Assembly: GCA_964604305.1 (NCBI GenBank)
Contig: CAZRYM010000003.1
Location: forward strand, 1 to 64,000
Origin: JASUTC01 sp964604305
Lineage (GTDB): Bacteria > Thermotogota > Thermotogae > MWEM01
Direction: 5' to 3'
Length of the DNA stretch: 64,000 bases
The position numbers were made by a program, and so were the translations under genes. Numbering within the stretch: the first letter of the stretch is position 1; every line of letters starts with the position of its first letter. The notes beneath the pieces were generated by a model. The model did not search any database and was not told where the DNA came from. It saw only the letters and a program-made list of their open reading frames with translations. This document shows positions 1-8,843 of the stretch, in pieces.

Positions 1-1
1 T

Positions 2-667
2 TACATTAAAGACTTAACGCTGAGCGAAATCAAAAAATACTCTGTGGGGAGGCTTCGAAACAGATTTTCATTCTACAAGCAGAAACAGCTTGATGATGAG
101 AAAATGCCAACTCTTCAGGAAGTCATCGATTTAGTGAAGGACTATAATTCTCAGTCTGAAAAGCAGGTCAAGTTAAATGTTGAAACCAAATACAATATTC
201 TTGAGCCTGAAGAAACACATCCTCCGGAAGACTTTGTACGCCTTCTACTTGAGATCATTGAGGCAAACAATATTGAAGAGATTATTTCAATACAATCATT
301 CTATTGGAAAACGATTATGGATGTTAAAGAACAAGCACCCTATCTTAAAACGGTGGCGCTGTTGTCCAATGCCCGCCTTAAGGATTTGGAATGGTTTAAC
401 GGACTAAACCCGGATGATTTCAGCTCTTTTGGTGAGTTTATTCAGGCTTCGGGCGCTGACTGTTTATCCATGAATTATAGGGATATCACTAATAAGCAGA
501 TCAAAGAGGTTCAAGATTTGGGAATTGAAGTGATACCTTACACGATTAACGATGCGCCGACTATGAGGTATTATATTGAGCTGGGTGTGGATGGGATTAT
601 TTCCGATTATCCTGATATTTTAAAATCTGTTGCTGAGGCTTACTTTGGTAGCAAAGGTACTCAATAA
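2..667 (+). CDS. Glycerophosphodiester phosphodiesterase (C-terminal part, cut by window edge)
   Basis: The reading frame is open from base 2, so the N-terminus lies outside the window. GDPD enzymes hydrolyse glycerophosphodiesters to glycerol-3-phosphate and an alcohol in a TIM-barrel fold. The visible part has the family run DLTLSEIKKY, then LNVETKYN (the beta strand carrying a metal-binding Glu), the strand IISIQSFYW, and the C-terminal VDGIISDYPDIL that closes the barrel. Three late GDPD strands in the right order make the family call firm. A shorter in-frame GTG at 44 is internal and not the true start. No terminator follows; the next 225 bases hold a candidate MITE. Confidence 0.85.
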   Translation, partial: YIKDLTLSEIKKYSVGRLRNRFSFYKQKQLDDEKMPTLQEVIDLVKDYNSQSEKQVKLNVETKYNILEPEETHPPEDFVRLLLEIIEANNIEEIISIQSFYWKTIMDVKEQAPYLKTVALLSNARLKDLEWFNGLNPDDFSSFGEFIQASGADCLSMNYRDITNKQIKEVQDLGIEVIPYTINDAPTMRYYIELGVDGIISDYPDILKSVAEAYFGSKGTQ

Positions 668-678
668 ACAAGCACTTT

Positions 679-846
679 TATAAAATGATTCCACTGCAAA
701 AAAGTCATTTCTCGTCATATATCTTGAGATGTCATAAACCGTTTCAATTGCGGGAGCACCTGTGTGTCCTCCCGCATTAAATTATGGGATCGCTCTTTTT
801 CGACAATCAGACGTATAAATAGGTTTTTGCAGTGGAATTATAAAAT
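679..846. mobile_element. Candidate MITE: 15-bp inverted repeats flanked by an 8-bp direct repeat
   Basis: ATTCCACTGCAAAAA at 688-702 recurs as its exact reverse complement at 824-838. The octamer TATAAAAT lies just outside both ends, at 679-686 (one base from the repeat) and 839-846, like a target-site duplication. Inside is a GC-rich hairpin, GCGGGAG (750-756) with CTCCCGC (769-775). There is no room for a transposase. The hairpin has no T tract, so it is not a typical terminator. The mobile origin is inferred from this architecture only; no second copy occurs in the window. Confidence 0.5.
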
Positions 847-891
847 TATTCAATCTGCGTTTTTCGTCATTAGAAACGGAGGTTGTTAATT

Positions 892-3267
892 ATGGAAAAC
901 AATTTTAAAGATGTTAATAAAAAATCTTTTTACGTCAAGGGAATGACTTGTGCTACTTGTGCTCAAAATGTCAAAAGAGCTTTAGACACTATTGAAGGGG
1001 TTTCTACTGCTTCGGTTAATTTGGCTACTGAGACGGCTTTTGTCATTTCTAATAACGATATTTCATTTCATGAGATAGAAAAGGCTGTAAAGAATGCCGG
1101 ATATCAGGCTTTGGAAAGTGTAAACGAAAGAGATGAGGAAAAACGATTAAAACAATCAAAAAATAGATTTTTGGTTTCTATTATCATCACAATTCCGCTT
1201 TCTATTTTAATGTTCTTTCATATGGCTGGAGTAATGATTCCCGGTTATCTGTTGATCGAGATCATTTTTGGTGGATTGGTGGTGTTTTATACCGGTTATC
1301 CAACGATAAAAAGTGCCTGGATAGCCCTTGTTCATAGACACACCAATATGGATACCCTGATATTCATGGGGTCTGTAACTGCTTGGTTGACAGCAGTTCT
1401 CAATTACTTTGGGCTGGATATTGCTTCATTTGGGGCACTTGGTGCGATGATTGTTGCTTTACATTTGACAGGCAAATACATAGAACAACGGTTGAAATAT
1501 AAGGCTGCAAAAGAAATTAAAGCACTGATGAATTTACAATCAGCAGAAGCAACAATCATTGAGAATGAAAAAGAGGTAAGTATTCCCGTTGAGCAGTTGA
1601 AATTAGGAGATGTTGTTATAGTTCGTCCAGGCGAGAGAATTCCAACAGACGGACTGCTCATCAGTTCTACAACTTCAGTGGATGAGTCTATGCTTACCGG
1701 AGAATCAATGCCTGTGAAGAAACAGCAGGGAAGCCAGATGACCGGAGGTTCGCTTAATCTGACTTCAACGATTCGCATAGAAGTGAACAGGGCCCCGGAA
1801 GACACCTTTTTGTCACAGATGGTTTCTCTGATTAATGAAGCACAAGGGACAAAGGTCCCTATTCAGGCATTAGCAGACAAGATTACCAGATATTTTGTGC
1901 CTGTTGTAATGATAGCGGCCTTAACGGGAGCCCTATTATGGTATTTTAATTTTGATACCTTTTATCCTATGTTGGATTCAGTGAGAGATTTCTTGCCTTG
2001 GATATTAGTGTCTGACAACCCAATGTCTTTTTCAATATTTGTTTTTGTTTCTTCAATTGTCATTGCTTGTCCTTGCGCATTGGGACTTGCAACTCCTATG
2101 GCATTGGTCAGTGGAATGGGTACGGCCACAAAAAAAGGCGTTTTGATCAGAAATTCAGAAGTTGTTCAATCCATCGGGAAAACTGATGTGGTGGTTTTGG
2201 ATAAGACGGGGACGATTACACAAGGTGAACCTAAGGTTGTTGAACATAATCTGGATCAACAAACAGCTCAAATCGTTGCCTTGATTGAATCACAATCCAA
2301 TCACCCCCTTGCCAAAGCGATTAGTGAGATTGCTGAGAGACAGAAGACAACGGAATTGGATGATATTCAGGAAATATCCGGAACCGGTATTTTGGCCAAA
2401 TATGATGAGAATAAGTACTTTATCGGCAGGCCGAAAGACTATTCAAAATATGAGAAAAATCTTGAGTTGGGACAAACGGTAGTAGAAGTCAGGGTTAATG
2501 ATAAGATTATCGGTTTTTTAGCTATAGAAGATCCTTTGAGAGAAGAAAGTATACGAGAAATTGATTTACTTAAAAAAAGAGGACTTGAGGTTATTATTGC
2601 TACCGGAGATCATGAAACGACAGCAAAAAAAATCGCTAAAAGAGTGGGTGCAGATTCAGTATATGCACAGTTGATGCCCTCTGAAAAGGTGGACATTATC
2701 AATAACTTCCAATCAATGGGTTATCAGGTGCTTATGGCAGGAGATGGGATTAACGATGCAGCAGCGCTGAGAAGTGCAGATATTGGCGTATCTTTTTCAA
2801 GCGGTACGGATTTGGCTATGGATAATTCAGACATTGTGATAGTAAAAGGCGGCATTTCAGGGATCCGATCTACATTGGACATTTCAAATAAAATGATGAA
2901 AGTGATTAAACAAAATTTGTTTTGGGCTTTCTTTTACAACGTGATCGCCATACCGGTGGCATTGATGGGGTGGTTGCACCCGGCCATATCAGAAGCAGCC
3001 ATGGGTATTAGTTCGATTACTGTCGTGTTGAATTCACTGAGAATCAAAAACGAAAGGACGAAAGGAGAAAAGAATATGAAATATACAGTAACGGTTAGAG
3101 ACATGAATTGTGGGCATTGTGTTGCTACGATTGATAAGGCTTTGGAAAATGCGGGGATAACAGAACGAGAGATTAATTTGGAGAAAAAGACGGTAACATT
3201 TGATTCTTCGCATATTGAAAAGGGGTTGGAAGTTATACAGAATGCCGGGTATACCCCGCAGAAGTAG
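892..3267 (+). CDS. copA: Copper-translocating P1B-type ATPase with C-terminal CopZ-like domain
   Basis: Exports Cu+ across the membrane at the cost of ATP. Order of parts: N-terminal heavy-metal domain with GMTCATC (residues 17-23), eight predicted membrane segments, actuator motif TGES, the CPC metal site (393-395) in ACPCALGLATP, the phosphorylation motif DKTGT (Asp437), SNHPLAKAI (the HP motif) and GDGINDAAAL. Where typical CopA ends, the frame continues into a 63-residue second metal domain with MNCGHC. ATG 892 is preferred over in-frame TTG 883 because AAACGGAGG (875-882) sits nine bases before the ATG and overlaps the TTG. No CopY or CsoR site was recognised upstream. Family and metal class are firm. 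Confidence 0.95.
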   Translation: MENNFKDVNKKSFYVKGMTCATCAQNVKRALDTIEGVSTASVNLATETAFVISNNDISFHEIEKAVKNAGYQALESVNERDEEKRLKQSKNRFLVSIIITIPLSILMFFHMAGVMIPGYLLIEIIFGGLVVFYTGYPTIKSAWIALVHRHTNMDTLIFMGSVTAWLTAVLNYFGLDIASFGALGAMIVALHLTGKYIEQRLKYKAAKEIKALMNLQSAEATIIENEKEVSIPVEQLKLGDVVIVRPGERIPTDGLLISSTTSVDESMLTGESMPVKKQQGSQMTGGSLNLTSTIRIEVNRAPEDTFLSQMVSLINEAQGTKVPIQALADKITRYFVPVVMIAALTGALLWYFNFDTFYPMLDSVRDFLPWILVSDNPMSFSIFVFVSSIVIACPCALGLATPMALVSGMGTATKKGVLIRNSEVVQSIGKTDVVVLDKTGTITQGEPKVVEHNLDQQTAQIVALIESQSNHPLAKAISEIAERQKTTELDDIQEISGTGILAKYDENKYFIGRPKDYSKYEKNLELGQTVVEVRVNDKIIGFLAIEDPLREESIREIDLLKKRGLEVIIATGDHETTAKKIAKRVGADSVYAQLMPSEKVDIINNFQSMGYQVLMAGDGINDAAALRSADIGVSFSSGTDLAMDNSDIVIVKGGISGIRSTLDISNKMMKVIKQNLFWAFFYNVIAIPVALMGWLHPAISEAAMGISSITVVLNSLRIKNERTKGEKNMKYTVTVRDMNCGHCVATIDKALENAGITEREINLEKKTVTFDSSHIEKGLEVIQNAGYTPQK
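3076..3267 (+). CDS. Possible free CopZ-like copper chaperone made by internal initiation within copA
   Basis: ATG 3076 is in frame with copA and is preceded by AAAGGAG (3061-3067) at an eight-base spacing, a site as good as those of real genes here. The product would be 63 residues: an HMA ferredoxin-like fold beginning MKYTVTVRDMNCGHC and ending at the copA stop. Stand-alone CopZ proteins have this size and motif and deliver Cu+ to CopA. The likely history is a copA-copZ tandem whose intervening stop was lost while the copZ ribosome site survived. That a separate protein is made is inference. Confidence 0.5.
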   Translation: MKYTVTVRDMNCGHCVATIDKALENAGITEREINLEKKTVTFDSSHIEKGLEVIQNAGYTPQK

Positions 3268-3284
3268 TAATGTTGCTAACAATG

Positions 3285-3364
3285 TACTGGCGGACCGGTG
3301 TGTGGTCAGAGAAGACATTGACCTTAGAGTATTTTGCCAGTGGCAAAAACTCTGTCCGCCAGTA
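3285..3364. other. Structured element predicted to fold as a three-way junction
   Basis: An 11-bp outer stem (TACTGGCGGAC 3285-3295 with GTCCGCCAGTA 3354-3364) encloses two further stems. One is GGTCA 3304-3308 with TGACC 3319-3323. The other is AGAGT 3326-3330 with ACTCT 3349-3353, continued by TTTTGCC 3332-3338 with GGCAAAA 3342-3348 around an AGT loop. The pairing uses most of the 80 bases. There is no T tract on either side, so it is not an ordinary terminator between the convergent genes. It could be a structured RNA, a REP-like repeat or a small mobile element. Confidence 0.5.
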
Positions 3365-3411
3365 TATAAAAATAGTCTTTTTCCATTAGGTTTGAGTTTT
3401 CTATTTAACAA

Positions 3412-5055
3412 TTAAACTTGCATAACAATTGCTTGGTAGGGTTTTAGTAGTAGTGTTTCCTGTTTAATAAAAATATTGTTTTGATAATTATTAATAATCA
3501 CTTTTAAACTGTCATTACTGAAATATGAGCAGCTAAATTCATTTTCTGCTTCCGAAACATTGAGTATGATTAAAAATTCCCCTTGTGTGTCAAATCTTCT
3601 AAAGGCAAAAATTTCATCCTGTGAACCCAATAATTCGAAATTTCCAAATACAAGTGTTGGTTTTGCCTTTCTGATTTTGATCATTTCTTTATAATAATTC
3701 AGAACGGAATCTTTTTGTTTAATGGATTGGGCTACATTGATATTTGCACAGGAAGTGTTGGGCTTTATCCAGGGTTGAACTTCTGAAAATCCCAAATATT
3801 CTGAGTTATCCCAATGCATTGGGCTTCTGGAGCGGTCTCTTCCGTGTTTTTGAATTTCTTTCATGACGGTGTTTTCGTCAATTCCCTGTCTTTTTCTCTC
3901 CCTGTAGAGTTTCTTAGCGGAGATATCATCGTATTCTTCGATGGTGTCATATCTGGTATCAGGCAAACCCAGTTCATCTCCTTGATAGATAAAAGGTGTA
4001 CCTTCCAGAGTCAATAAAAGAGTGGCAAATAGTTTGGCTGAGGCGATTCTATATTCGCCTTCATGGCCAAAGCAGGAGACAATTCTGGGTAGATCGTGAT
4101 TAGAAAAGCAGATACCGCTCCAACCATTTTTGTGTAGTTCTTGCTGCCAATTGGTGATGATTTCTTTTAACTTTTGTGGGTTTTTACCATAGGCTTTATA
4201 ATAATCGGTATGCTCGAAGGTAAAGACCATATCCAGTTCTCTACTATCTTTAGATGTGAAATCAACAGCCTTTTTGGGGTTGACGTAACCACATTCACCA
4301 ATAGCAACACATTCACGCTTGTCAAAGGCATTCTTATTCATTTCTTTGAAAAACTCGTGTACCCTTGGTCCGTCCACAAAGTTACGATGATCAAAGACGT
4401 ATTTTTCTTTACTTATGGAGGGATTATCCGGTAATCCGGGTACCTTTGAAATGAGGTTAATAGCATCCAAGCGAAAACCATCCAAGCCTTTATCCAGCCA
4501 CCAGTTGATCATTTGATACAAGTCTTTGCGAACCTTTGGGTTTTCCCAGTTCAAATCTGGCTGATAGGGTGAGAAAAGACCCAAATAATATTGTTTTGTT
4601 CGTTCATCGTAAGTCCAAGCTGATTCATGAAAGTACCCGGCCCAATTATTAGGCTCTTCGCCATTTTTACCATCACGCCAGTAATAATAATCACGATATA
4701 TATCATCTCTTGAACTTGAAGAAGCCACAAACCAGGGGTGTTCGTTGGATGTGTGGTTGATCACCAGGTCCATCACAACTTTGATTTTCATTTCATGTGC
4801 TTTTTTAAGTAATTCTTTAAAATCGTCCATGGTGCCATAGGTGTCATCAATGGCATAATAATTTGAAACATCATAACCATTATCTTTCATAGGCGAAGGA
4901 TAAATGGGGGAGATCCAAATTAAATCTACACCTAGATCATTTAGGTAATCTAGTTTGGTAATGATTCCCTGAATATCACCTTTTCCGTCATTGTCGGAAT
5001 CTTTGAAGCTTTTGGGGTAAATTTGATAGGCAACGCTTTTTTTCCACCAGTCCAT
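3412..5055 (-). CDS. GH13 alpha-glucosidase (oligo-1,6-glucosidase / maltase type)
   Basis: Cytoplasmic exo-acting alpha-glucosidase of about 547 residues, the usual length for the oligo-1,6-glucosidase group. Motifs: MDLVINHTS (95-103), GFRLDAIN with nucleophile Asp197, IGECG with acid/base Glu254, and SNHD with Asp321. There is no signal peptide. The residue after the nucleophile is Ala, where oligo-1,6-glucosidases usually carry Val, so the linkage preference may lean to alpha-1,4. The start at 5055 (MDWWKKSVAYQIYP) has AAAGGA eight bases upstream and lies downstream of an extended -10 promoter; the longer frame to 5136 would begin upstream of that promoter. It stands alone, convergent with copA. 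Confidence 0.9.
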   Translation of the reverse strand: MDWWKKSVAYQIYPKSFKDSDNDGKGDIQGIITKLDYLNDLGVDLIWISPIYPSPMKDNGYDVSNYYAIDDTYGTMDDFKELLKKAHEMKIKVVMDLVINHTSNEHPWFVASSSSRDDIYRDYYYWRDGKNGEEPNNWAGYFHESAWTYDERTKQYYLGLFSPYQPDLNWENPKVRKDLYQMINWWLDKGLDGFRLDAINLISKVPGLPDNPSISKEKYVFDHRNFVDGPRVHEFFKEMNKNAFDKRECVAIGECGYVNPKKAVDFTSKDSRELDMVFTFEHTDYYKAYGKNPQKLKEIITNWQQELHKNGWSGICFSNHDLPRIVSCFGHEGEYRIASAKLFATLLLTLEGTPFIYQGDELGLPDTRYDTIEEYDDISAKKLYRERKRQGIDENTVMKEIQKHGRDRSRSPMHWDNSEYLGFSEVQPWIKPNTSCANINVAQSIKQKDSVLNYYKEMIKIRKAKPTLVFGNFELLGSQDEIFAFRRFDTQGEFLIILNVSEAENEFSCSYFSNDSLKVIINNYQNNIFIKQETLLLKPYQAIVMQV

Positions 5056-5092
5056 TGTGTCATTCCTTTCGCAAAATATTTTATCTTTTGGA

Positions 5093-5101
5093 ATTATACC
5101 A
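5093..5101 (-). promoter_or_regulatory. Extended -10 promoter for the alpha-glucosidase gene
   Basis: On the minus strand TGGTATAAT (hexamer at 5093-5098) gives a predicted transcript start near 5086 and a leader of about 30 bases to the start at 5055. No good -35 hexamer is visible 17 bases upstream, which is usual for extended -10 promoters. Confidence 0.5.
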
Positions 5102-5195
5102 TTTCCCATTTTCATGCGACGTTCTGATATAATCATATGTATAAGTTTATGAGAAAAATGTGGATTATTTTTGATATTTTTGAAGGGGTGATTCT

Positions 5196-6503
5196 GTGAA
5201 GCGTTTTTTAAAAGTTGTATTTTTGGTATCCATCCTGTTTATGGTTTCTTGCCAAATGCCTTTACCAGGACCTATAGAGGATGGTCTATTTTCATTAGTT
5301 GCCAATTGGGGAAGGACAATAATTAAAACTTCCGATAGCGAAGAAGGAATTTTTATTCATCCAACTTCTGATGGGGGGATGGTTTCTTTAATTAAAACGG
5401 AAACGGAAACGGCTGAACCGGCAACCCAAAGAATGATTATGTCGAATATCAAAGCGGTCAAGTTGAACGCAAACGGTCAAAATGATTGGGTATTTTCTCC
5501 AAGTATATCAGGTGCTTCAATAAGAACGGGGGTTTTTATTCTACCAAACCCTTTTTCTCAGAATCAGTATTTAATCGGCGTAGAGAAATTTGATTTTGTT
5601 GATTATGATTCAAACCTGGAATTGTTTTATGTTAATGAATTTGGAGAACAAATCTGGCAAATGGAATATCCCGCTTCTGGAAGAGACCTGTTAGCGGGTG
5701 CTCTTTTCAAAGATGAAAACACCGTCATGGTTTACGGAAGTACAAATTCTTCAGATGGCGTTTTTGAAGGGAAAAAACAATCAACAGGATATGATGGGTT
5801 TGTCTTGGAAATAGATGTTCTTAACGGAGAATGTCTGCAAGCTTTTTTTTATGATTTTCTGGAAAGGGATAACGGAATAAAAAGAATTTACAAAACAACA
5901 GATTCACCGGATCTCTTTTTCGTTGGTGAAGCAATAAATGCTTCAGGTGTCCAGAAGATCTGGTTAATGAGGGCTTATCATTTCAACCCGACTTTCGTTT
6001 CACAAACTCTATTTGGCAACGATGATGATATCCAATACTATTTTGGGGGAATGCGGCGAATCGGACCGGATGAATACATTCTAAGTGCAACCAAACGATT
6101 GTTAGATGATGAGCATATGGCATTTTACAAGTTTACTTCAGATGCCTCTTTTTTACAGATGGTTGTAGAGATTAACCAAGAATATGAGGCGAGTGCTATT
6201 ATCGAGGGAGATGCAAGGGAAAGGAGTATAGGGGTTGCCCATTTTACAGATGGCAAATCCATTCTTGCGGGTGTTAAGGCAGTTAATGATGTTTTATCTC
6301 TTAACAGGTTCTTTTTAATCGATACCCGGACCTTTGAAGTTAAGACTCAGGAATATTCTTATAGAGAAGGTGTTGTTTATAATCATCTAAGCAAAAAAGA
6401 TGATTCTATTTTATATGGATTGACCGGTTCTATTCCATCTGATGAAAACGCTTCTGATGAAAGAACAGCAGGTGGAAGAGCTTGCTGGGTTGAAGGATTG
6501 TAG
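5196..6503 (+). CDS. Predicted lipoprotein with beta-propeller-like repeats
   Basis: Function unknown. The N-terminus is a lipoprotein signal: Lys/Arg-rich start, hydrophobic core, then MVSC with the lipidation cysteine at 19, so the protein should be anchored to the outer face of the membrane. The mature part is about 417 residues, rich in short beta strands. Segments such as VYGSTNSSDGVF followed by GYDGFVLEID resemble repeats of secreted beta-propeller proteins. GTG 5196 is chosen because AAGGGGTG (5183-5190) precedes it by five bases. It is a single-gene unit, divergent from the alpha-glucosidase gene and ended by a terminator. A link to sugar uptake is possible but unsupported. Confidence 0.7.
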   Translation: MKRFLKVVFLVSILFMVSCQMPLPGPIEDGLFSLVANWGRTIIKTSDSEEGIFIHPTSDGGMVSLIKTETETAEPATQRMIMSNIKAVKLNANGQNDWVFSPSISGASIRTGVFILPNPFSQNQYLIGVEKFDFVDYDSNLELFYVNEFGEQIWQMEYPASGRDLLAGALFKDENTVMVYGSTNSSDGVFEGKKQSTGYDGFVLEIDVLNGECLQAFFYDFLERDNGIKRIYKTTDSPDLFFVGEAINASGVQKIWLMRAYHFNPTFVSQTLFGNDDDIQYYFGGMRRIGPDEYILSATKRLLDDEHMAFYKFTSDASFLQMVVEINQEYEASAIIEGDARERSIGVAHFTDGKSILAGVKAVNDVLSLNRFFLIDTRTFEVKTQEYSYREGVVYNHLSKKDDSILYGLTGSIPSDENASDERTAGGRACWVEGL

Positions 6504-6504
6504 A

Positions 6505-6535
6505 AAAAGCCCCCTCTTACAGAGGAGGCTTTTAA
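6505..6535. terminator. Bidirectional terminator between lipoprotein gene and topA
   Basis: AAAAAGCCCCCTC pairs with GAGGAGGCTTTT around TTACA, with one mismatch. There are T residues on the + side and TTTTTC when read on the minus strand, so it can serve both converging genes. Confidence 0.8.
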
Positions 6536-6560
6536 TAGGTAAGAGTTTCTTCAGTCTTTT

Positions 6561-8843
6561 TTATTCTTCATTATCCTCTTCAATTGGTAAAGGATACCGG
6601 GATTTGCATTCTTTGCAATATAAATGCTCACCATGCGTTTTGGTGTATTTCACATAAAGTGTAGCATCGCACTTTTCACACTTATAATCGGTGGGTTCGT
6701 CCCAGGATATAAATTCACAGTCTCCACCGTTATAGGTATTGTTCTTACAGGTATAAAAGAATTTACCCCGTTTGCTTCTTCTTTTTACAACTTCGGCACC
6801 ACATTCCGGGCATTTTCCTCTGGCCTTTTCGTCTATGTTTTCGGTGTATTTGCAGTCAGGATAATTACTGCAGGCAATAAATTTCCCGAATTTGCCAAAT
6901 TTTTCAACAAGTGGGGCACCGCATTTAGGGCAATCCCTACCGATCTCTTTAGCCTCTTTTTTAGTCTGTTCCTGAAGTTTTTCAGGATCTTTAAAAAACA
7001 CTGTGCCTTTTTCCATGTATGCTTCAATATCCTCGGGAACTGAAAGGTTTACCTTACACTTTTGACAGGTCAAATAAGGACCGTAACGGCCTACCCTCAT
7101 TTCCATCGGCTTTGAACATTTTTTGCAGTTGACATTCGTCTTCATGTCAACGTTGAGTTTTTTGGATTTTATCAGTTTGTCCATCTTTTCCAAAGTGGGT
7201 ATGAATTTTTCATAAAATTCCCTCAGTACCTTTTTCCAGTTGATATCCCCTATCTCTACATAATCAAGATCACTTTCCATAAGAGCTGTGAACTTTTTTT
7301 GGATGATTTTCGGGAAATGTCCGGTTAAAAAGTGATTGACAACCTTACCAACAAAGGTAGGGGCGATCGTTTTGCCTTCTCGTCTGACATAATTCCTTGA
7401 GAAAAGGGTTTTAATGATGGAAGCATAGGTACTCGGCCTCCCGATTCCATCTTTTTCCAGCATCTTGACAAGAGTCGCTTCAGTGAATCTGGCAGGCGGT
7501 TTTGTGAAATTCTGGCTAATGTCTAATTTATCCAGATTGACGTCTTGTTTTTCCTGTAAATCTGTTTCGAGGATCTTCTCGGAATTCTTTTGAGGATAAA
7601 ACCTTTCAAACCCGTCGAATATCTGTTTGCTGCCCTTTGCTTCAAACAGATACTTTGTCTTATCATCTTCTATCTGAATCTTTTTATTCATGTATTGAGA
7701 AGGAGTAGATTGTGAAGCCATGAATCTGTTCCAGATTAGGCTGTATAGTTTGAACTGGTCCTTCTCCATAAATGCCTTGACGGAATCCGGCGATTTTTCA
7801 GGATAAGTTGGTCTGATAGCTTCATGAGCATCTTGAACGTTTGATTTTTTCTTATTAAATGTCTTTCTTTTATGATATTCTTTACCGTAGTTCTTCTGAA
7901 TAAACTTCTCAGCACCTTCAAGGGCTATATCTGATAGTCTGGTTGAATCCGTTCGCATATACGTGATAAAAGCCGTTTGTCCTTCAGGAGTATCAATACC
8001 TTCGTAGAGTTTTTGGGCGACCTGCATCGTTCTTCCCACGTTAAATCCCAACAGGTTTGATGCTGATTGCTGCATGGTACTGGTTGTAAATGGCGCGGGT
8101 ACCGATTTACTGACCTTTTTATCCTGAATACTTTTGACTTTAAAGGAGGAGTTTGTTAATTCAGTTCTGATTTTCTCCGCTTCCTTTTTGTTTTTAACCT
8201 TGTTTTTATCCAATGTCTTGCCGTTTATTTTTGTTAGTTCCGCTTCAAGTTCTCCAAACAACCCCTTGAATTTCCAGTATTCTTCAGGAACAAATTTGAC
8301 GATTTTGTCGTCAAGTTCGCAAATAAACTTCAACGCAACCGACTGAACTCTACCTGCACTTAAACTGTTCATTCTCAATGCCCGCCAAAGATATGGACTG
8401 ATTTTGTATCCGACAATTCTATCGAGTATCCTTCTGGCAAATTGTGCTTCAACCTTTGATTTGTCTATTTCTCTGGGATTTTTAATGGCTTCGTTTATGG
8501 TGTTTTTAGTAATTTCCGAAAAGATTACCCGGTTTTTCTCGGTTTCTTTTAAGCCAAGTATCTGAGCAATATGCCAGGCAATTGCTTCTCCTTCTCTATC
8601 CATATCCGATGCCAGGATAACGTCTTTTCCCTTTGCTTTGGATTTGATATCTTTTATAACCTTTTCTTTTCCCTTCATCGTCACAAAAACAGGTTCAAAG
8701 CCATTATCTATTTCTACCCCCAGTTCAGATACGGGAAGGTCTCTGATATGGCCTTTTGAGGAGATGACTTCATATCCTCTACCCAGGTATTTCTTAATGG
8801 TTTTTGCCTTGGATGGGGACTCAACTATGACTAAATGACTCAT
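6561..8843 (-). CDS. topA: DNA topoisomerase I
   Basis: Type IA topoisomerase that relaxes negative supercoils through a 5'-phosphotyrosine intermediate. It begins MSHLVIVESPSKAKTI (Toprim domain) with the acidic triad in ASDMDREGEA (about 80-84), and carries the catalytic Tyr295 in ITYMRTDST. The C-terminal 170 residues hold four CxxC...C...C zinc ribbons (starting CKKC, CPKC, CPEC and CEKC), typical of Firmicute TopA. Length is 760 residues. Its ATG overlaps the stop of the upstream phosphohexomutase gene by four bases (ATGA), so it is the last gene of a minus-strand operon and probably translationally coupled. No internal disruption is seen. Confidence 0.96.
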   Translation of the reverse strand: MSHLVIVESPSKAKTIKKYLGRGYEVISSKGHIRDLPVSELGVEIDNGFEPVFVTMKGKEKVIKDIKSKAKGKDVILASDMDREGEAIAWHIAQILGLKETEKNRVIFSEITKNTINEAIKNPREIDKSKVEAQFARRILDRIVGYKISPYLWRALRMNSLSAGRVQSVALKFICELDDKIVKFVPEEYWKFKGLFGELEAELTKINGKTLDKNKVKNKKEAEKIRTELTNSSFKVKSIQDKKVSKSVPAPFTTSTMQQSASNLLGFNVGRTMQVAQKLYEGIDTPEGQTAFITYMRTDSTRLSDIALEGAEKFIQKNYGKEYHKRKTFNKKKSNVQDAHEAIRPTYPEKSPDSVKAFMEKDQFKLYSLIWNRFMASQSTPSQYMNKKIQIEDDKTKYLFEAKGSKQIFDGFERFYPQKNSEKILETDLQEKQDVNLDKLDISQNFTKPPARFTEATLVKMLEKDGIGRPSTYASIIKTLFSRNYVRREGKTIAPTFVGKVVNHFLTGHFPKIIQKKFTALMESDLDYVEIGDINWKKVLREFYEKFIPTLEKMDKLIKSKKLNVDMKTNVNCKKCSKPMEMRVGRYGPYLTCQKCKVNLSVPEDIEAYMEKGTVFFKDPEKLQEQTKKEAKEIGRDCPKCGAPLVEKFGKFGKFIACSNYPDCKYTENIDEKARGKCPECGAEVVKRRSKRGKFFYTCKNNTYNGGDCEFISWDEPTDYKCEKCDATLYVKYTKTHGEHLYCKECKSRYPLPIEEDNEE

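Noticed and set aside
750..775. GCGGGAG/CTCCCGC hairpin as terminator of the GDPD gene
   Set aside because: It is followed by ATTAAATTATGGG rather than a T run, and is better explained as the centre of the inverted-repeat element.
1404..1805. Minus-strand ORF inside copA
   Set aside because: Antisense shadow of a clear coding region, without a ribosome site or protein-like composition. The same applies to other antisense and out-of-frame ORFs in the window.
883..3267. TTG 883 as the copA start
   Set aside because: The TTG overlaps the Shine-Dalgarno sequence; ATG 892 has ideal spacing.
3285..3364. Integron attC site or hammerhead ribozyme for the three-way junction
   Set aside because: No RYYYAAC/GTTRRRY core sites and no CUGAUGA or GAAA core on either strand.
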